A stretch of DNA of 25,949 bases. Source: an uncultured Lysobacteraceae bacterium (GTDB taxonomy: Bacteria; Pseudomonadota; Gammaproteobacteria; Xanthomonadales; Xanthomonadaceae). Positions within the stretch are counted from its first letter, which is position 1. Every line of letters begins with the position of its first letter. The stretch is from contig CAMLLG010000055.1 of the NCBI GenBank assembly GCA_946480825.1, positions 1 through 25,949 on the forward strand, written 5' to 3'. A program made the translations under genes and the position numbers. Below are positions 23,150 to 25,949 of this stretch, one piece after another. A model generated the notes under the pieces. The model worked only from the letters and a program-made list of their open reading frames with translations. It did no database searches and was not told the origin of the DNA.

Positions 23150-23959
23150 ATGACCGACTGGTACTACCACGCACCCGGCCAAGGCAGGGTCGGGCCGCTC
23201 ACCGCGGACGAGATGCGCGCGTGTTACCGCGAGCGCAGGATCGCGCGCGACACGCTGGCGTGGCACGACGGCCTGCGCGAGTGGCAGCCGCTGGAACGCC
23301 TGATCGAGGAGCTGGGGCTCACCGGCGTGCAGCCCGACATGTCGCGTCCTCCGCCGCCGCCGCCGATGCGCCCCGCGGCGGCCACCGCATCGCATGCCGC
23401 GCGACCCAGCGCGCCGATCGAACCGCCGCCGTCCAATCGCACCGGTTGCATCATCGCGGTGGTCGTCGCCGGCTTCATCGGCCTGTTCCTGATCGGCATT
23501 CTCGCCGCCGTCGCGTTGCCCGCCTACAACGACTACGTGAAGCGCGCGAAAGCGGCGCAGAGCGGGCAGGTCGATCCTGAGGCGGCCGCGCCGCGGATCG
23601 ATGCATTCGACGCCGGACGGATGGAAAAGACCGACACGCTGGCGCGCGATCTGCTCACCGATACGATGCGCGAGTTCTACGCCGCCAACGGCAATACCTG
23701 CCCCGATACGTTCGAATTCGAGCGGATGATGGTGCGTCACTCGCGTTATCAGGGCGACGAGGACGGTTGGTTCGGCATCGATCCGGCGCGGCCGGTCAGC
23801 GGCACCTGCGCCTACGCCGTCCGTTTCTACGGCCTCGGTCCCGAGGTCAAGGATCGGACCGTGCAGTACGACGTCGGTGTCGCCGGCGACGAGATCACCG
23901 TGTATTGCCGCAACATCGATCTGCCGGCGGGGTTCGCGCCGCCGCGCTGCGGTGCCTGA
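23150..23959 (+). CDS. GYF_2 (DUF4339) domain fused to a pilin-like membrane protein
   Basis: A 269-residue protein of unknown role with four parts. A GYF_2/DUF4339 domain (1-58) has the family pattern WYYHAPGQGRVGPLTADEM and DTLAWHDGLREWQPL. A proline-rich linker (61-95) includes six consecutive prolines coded by CCT(CCG)5. A single membrane helix (100-124) contains GILAAVALPAYNDYVKRA, very like the second half of a type IV pilin N-terminal helix. A C-terminal domain of about 140 residues carries cysteines at 184, 220, 253 and 267 that could form disulfides outside the cell membrane. The prepilin cleavage site (G-FTLIE) is absent, and GYF_2 would be cytoplasmic if the helix inserts as in pilins. 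The ATG has a good Shine-Dalgarno (GGGGAAG). The next gene begins 3 bp after the stop. A degenerate minor pilin or a membrane-anchored adaptor are the main readings. Confidence 0.8.
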   Translation: MTDWYYHAPGQGRVGPLTADEMRACYRERRIARDTLAWHDGLREWQPLERLIEELGLTGVQPDMSRPPPPPPMRPAAATASHAARPSAPIEPPPSNRTGCIIAVVVAGFIGLFLIGILAAVALPAYNDYVKRAKAAQSGQVDPEAAAPRIDAFDAGRMEKTDTLARDLLTDTMREFYAANGNTCPDTFEFERMMVRHSRYQGDEDGWFGIDPARPVSGTCAYAVRFYGLGPEVKDRTVQYDVGVAGDEITVYCRNIDLPAGFAPPRCGA

Positions 23960-23962
23960 GCC

Positions 23963-24511
23963 ATGAGCGCGCCGCCGCCGTTGCCGCCGGGCATGTCGTA
24001 TTCCTCCCCCGCACCCGCCGCGCCGAAGACAGGCATGTCCGGCTGCGCCATCGCCGCCATCGTGATCGCGGTGGCCGGCGTGATCGGCGTGTTCGTCATC
24101 GGCATCCTCGCCGCGATCGCGGTGCCCGCGTACCAGGACTATCTCGTGCGCGCGCGCACCCAGGAAGCGTTCGTCTTCGCGCAGACCCTGCAATCGCGCA
24201 TCGACGAGGCGCGCGCGCGAACCGGTGCCTGCCCCGGCAACCTCGATGTCGGTTACGGCCGCAGCGCGGTGGTCGAACTGGGCGGCGACGAAGGTGCGGC
24301 CAAGGGCAGCCACATGCGCCTCAGCGTCGGCGACGCCGCCGATGGCGGTGGCGGCTGCGCGTTCGAACTGCGTTTCCACAACATCGCCACCGGCGTCGAC
24401 GGACGGACCCTGGTGTTTCGCTCGGGCGACGACGGTTGGACCTGCCTCGAAGGGACGCTGGAAGACCGCTACCGCCCGATGTCATGCCGATCCACCGGGA
24501 CGACTCCCTGA
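23963..24511 (+). CDS. pilin-like membrane protein with proline-rich cytoplasmic tail
   Basis: A 182-residue protein. The first 27 residues are proline-rich and include PPPLPPGM (4-11). A single hydrophobic helix follows (28-54, ending VIGILAAIAVPAYQDYLVRA), whose second half matches type IV pilins (GILAAIAIPAYQDY). The C-terminal domain has Cys90, 132, 161 and 175; the last pair lies in GWTCLEGTLEDRYRPMSC, like the C-terminal disulfide loop of pilins. The usual prepilin leader and Gly-Phe/Glu5 cleavage site are missing, so ordinary pilin processing is not expected. It is 3 bp downstream of the GYF_2-pilin gene and surely co-transcribed. Function is unknown. The PPGM sequence fits the PPG-hydrophobic ligand of eukaryotic GYF domains, so it might dock to the GYF_2 neighbours (inference). 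Confidence 0.75.
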   Translation: MSAPPPLPPGMSYSSPAPAAPKTGMSGCAIAAIVIAVAGVIGVFVIGILAAIAVPAYQDYLVRARTQEAFVFAQTLQSRIDEARARTGACPGNLDVGYGRSAVVELGGDEGAAKGSHMRLSVGDAADGGGGCAFELRFHNIATGVDGRTLVFRSGDDGWTCLEGTLEDRYRPMSCRSTGTTP

Positions 24512-24593
24512 CGGACGGCCGGACACCGCCCGTGGGCGCGGTCAGGGATGGCTGCGGCGACGATCCGAAGCGCGCGCACGAGGCGCGGGCTTC

Positions 24594-24653
24594 GACAACC
24601 TGCCTATCCACAGCCTGCCATTCCACAGCCTGCAATTCGACAACCTGCCGACG
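24594..24653 (+). repeat. four-copy 15-bp tandem repeat before the GYF_2-RDD gene
   Basis: Units start at 24594, 24609, 24624 and 24639: GACAACCTGCCTATC, CACAGCCTGCCATTC, CACAGCCTGCAATTC, GACAACCTGCCGACG. They share the pattern nACAnCCTGCnnnnC. Being 15 bp, they keep the frame of the gene at 24666 and would read FDNLP-IHSLP-FHSLQ-FDNLP if translation began upstream. The last unit ends 12 bp before the ATG. Confidence 0.85.
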
Positions 24654-24665
24654 GACCCCAACCCC

Positions 24666-25592
24666 ATGACCGAGTGGTACTACAGCGACGCACAGCGTCA
24701 ACAACACGGCCCGGTGACGCCCGGCGACCTCGCCGCGATGCACACCAAGGGCCAACTGCCGCCGGACACCCTGGTCTGGCGCGAAGGCATGTCCGAGTGG
24801 AAACCCTGGCGCGAGATGATCCGCGAAGTGGTCGTCGGCGGCCTGCCGGACGATCCGCGCGCCGAGGCGCTGGTGAAGGCCGCGGAGGCCGCGCCGGACG
24901 ATGGCGCCTACCGCCCCTACGCCGTGGCCGAGCCGTCGCCCTACGCGCCGCCGCAGGCGCGGGTGGACGAGCGCAGTGCGGTCGTCGGCGGCGGACACGT
25001 GGTCTATGCCGGCTTCTGGAAACGCGTGGCGGCCTATTTCATCGACTACTTCGTGGTCACCGCGATCACCTACGCGCTGATGATCCCGGTGGGGATCGTC
25101 GCCGGCGTCGGCATCGGCGCGTCGGCCACCTCGGACGACCCCTTCGCCAGCGGTCTGGGTGTGGTCTTTCTGGGCCTGATCTACCTGATCTCGTTCACGA
25201 TTCCGGCCCTGTATTTCGCCTGGATGCATGCGTCGAGCCATCAGGCCACGCTCGGCAAGATGGCGGTCGGGATCAAGCTGGTCCGCACCGACGGCGAGCG
25301 GGTGAGCTTCTGGCGCGCCTTCGGCCGCCTGTTCGCCACCATCCTCAGCAGCCTGATCCTGATGATCGGTTACCTGATGGCCGGCTTCACCGAGCGCAAG
25401 CAGGCCCTGCACGACATGGTCTGCGACACCCTGGTGGTCGACAAATGGGCGTATACCGACCATCCCGAGTGGCAGCGCGAGGAGTTGGGCACCGTCACCA
25501 TCGTCATCCTGGTGCTGATGGGTCTGGCGATGCTCGGCCTGTTCGCGCTGTTCGCGACCCTCGGCGCCATGCTGGCCGGGGGCTTCCGCTGA
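24666..25592 (+). CDS. GYF_2 domain-RDD membrane protein
   Basis: A 308-residue membrane protein. An N-terminal GYF_2/DUF4339 domain (1-56) shows WYYSDAQRQQHGPVTPGDL and DTLVWREGMSEWKPW. A linker rich in proline and alanine (60-110) leads to an RDD domain (about 114-262) with FWKRVAAYFIDYF (R120 and D127), LGKMAVGIKLVRTDGERVSF and LHDMVCDTLVV. Membrane segments lie near 124-150, 164-188 and 222-241. A further hydrophobic segment (276-305) ends the protein. RDD proteins are thought to act in transport, and some as ion antiporters; this one is untested. The start at MTEWYY matches the first GYF_2 gene. There is no good Shine-Dalgarno and the frame is open upstream through a 15-bp repeat, so a longer form is possible. 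Confidence 0.85.
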   Translation: MTEWYYSDAQRQQHGPVTPGDLAAMHTKGQLPPDTLVWREGMSEWKPWREMIREVVVGGLPDDPRAEALVKAAEAAPDDGAYRPYAVAEPSPYAPPQARVDERSAVVGGGHVVYAGFWKRVAAYFIDYFVVTAITYALMIPVGIVAGVGIGASATSDDPFASGLGVVFLGLIYLISFTIPALYFAWMHASSHQATLGKMAVGIKLVRTDGERVSFWRAFGRLFATILSSLILMIGYLMAGFTERKQALHDMVCDTLVVDKWAYTDHPEWQREELGTVTIVILVLMGLAMLGLFALFATLGAMLAGGFR

Positions 25593-25762
25593 CCGTCGGA
25601 TCGGCCGGCGGCATCGGCCGGGCGGGTTGCCGCGTCGGCTTGCGTCGAACCTGAACGGGGGCGTTCGCCCCCCGGTCCCGGCAGCCTCCAGGGTGCCCGG
25701 TGCGCACGGTCCGCTTGACAGGGGCGGCCCGGACATGACACCACTAAAAAAAGAGAACTGAC

Positions 25763-25789
25763 CGACGCCCGGGCCTCCCCCGGGCGTCG
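25763..25789. terminator. strong hairpin upstream of topA
   Basis: A perfect 11-bp stem (25763-25773 with 25779-25789, CGACGCCCGGG and its complement) has a 5-nt loop. There is no T-run on the plus strand. On the minus strand the hairpin is followed by a T-rich stretch (complement of the A7 run 25745-25751). It probably ends the GYF_2-RDD transcript, or is part of the topA leader if a promoter lies at TTGACA (25715-25720). Confidence 0.5.
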
Positions 25790-25882
25790 CCTTCTGGTCG
25801 GACGCCCCGGGAACGCCCCGCGGCGGCCTGCCGTTGCCGCTTCCGCCCGTCGGTCGCGGCCTTTCCGGATCACCCGCTCGCA

Positions 25883-25949
25883 ATGGCCAAGAATCTCCTC
25901 ATCGTCGAATCGCCCGCCAAGGCCAAGACGATCAACAAGTACCTCGGCA
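25883..25949 (+). CDS. topA: DNA topoisomerase I, first 22 codons
   Basis: The type IA topoisomerase that relaxes negative supercoils. Only the N-terminus is in the window: MAKNLLIVESPAKAKTINKY, the start of the TOPRIM domain, with the family motif IVESPxKAKTI and its conserved glutamate and lysines. The ATG at 25883 is the usual start. The smg-to-topA order agrees with many gammaproteobacteria, but here three GYF_2/pilin/RDD genes lie between them. The rest lies beyond the edge. Confidence 0.93.
   Translation, partial: MAKNLLIVESPAKAKTINKYLG

Overview
This is a high-GC, gene-dense bacterial chromosome segment. Its gene content and order point to a gammaproteobacterium of the Xanthomonadaceae/Lysobacteraceae (Xanthomonas, Lysobacter or Luteimonas type). 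The evidence is the block rsmB-fmt-def back to back with LysM-dprA-smg-...-topA, a short lysine-rich MAKGMDQKK protein, and REP-like palindromes whose translations read HPRASGDPG, IPRRSRGI and PHAGEGWGGG. This placement rests on recognition only; no database was searched. No rRNA, tRNA, CRISPR array, prophage or IS transposase was seen.

Layout. (1) 1-1661: the 5' part of rpoD (minus, cut by the window edge), its upstream region and dtd. (2) 1754-4804: a plus-strand operon of an LpxL-like acyltransferase and two bacterial PH-domain membrane proteins (YdbS/YdbT type). (3) 4885-6721: a CDP-glycerol glycerophosphotransferase-like gene and a WaaE-type glycosyltransferase, head to head and overlapping at their start codons. 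(4) 6913-8617: selO and a tiny lysine-rich protein. (5) 9016-14030: UDP-xylose synthase, two glycosyltransferases, then the ABC-F ATPase uup. (6) 14294-16913 (minus): a polysaccharide pyruvyl transferase and an ArnT-like membrane glycosyltransferase. (7) 17013-19902 (minus): rsmB, fmt, def, serving rRNA methylation and formyl-methionine metabolism. (8) 20035-23043 (plus): a secreted LysM protein, dprA and smg. (9) 23150-25592 (plus): three genes combining GYF_2 (DUF4339) domains, pilin-like membrane helices and an RDD membrane domain. (10) 25883 onward: the start of topA.

Functional themes. Housekeeping genes are interleaved with cell-envelope genes (lipid A acylation, nucleotide-sugar and glycan synthesis, pyruvylation, LysM). 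The least explained part is the GYF_2/pilin-like/RDD cassette between smg and topA. Two of its proteins begin with a GYF_2 domain, a fold whose eukaryotic relatives bind proline-rich PPG-hydrophobic peptides. The middle protein begins with a proline-rich tail containing PPGM, followed by a type IV pilin-like helix that lacks a prepilin peptidase site. Other points worth a look are an 11-bp phased TCGAA array upstream of rpoD, a glycosyltransferase that seems to need an ATC start codon, three genes with a -10-like hexamer exactly 6 nt before the ATG, and a 32-bp inverted repeat between def and fmt.
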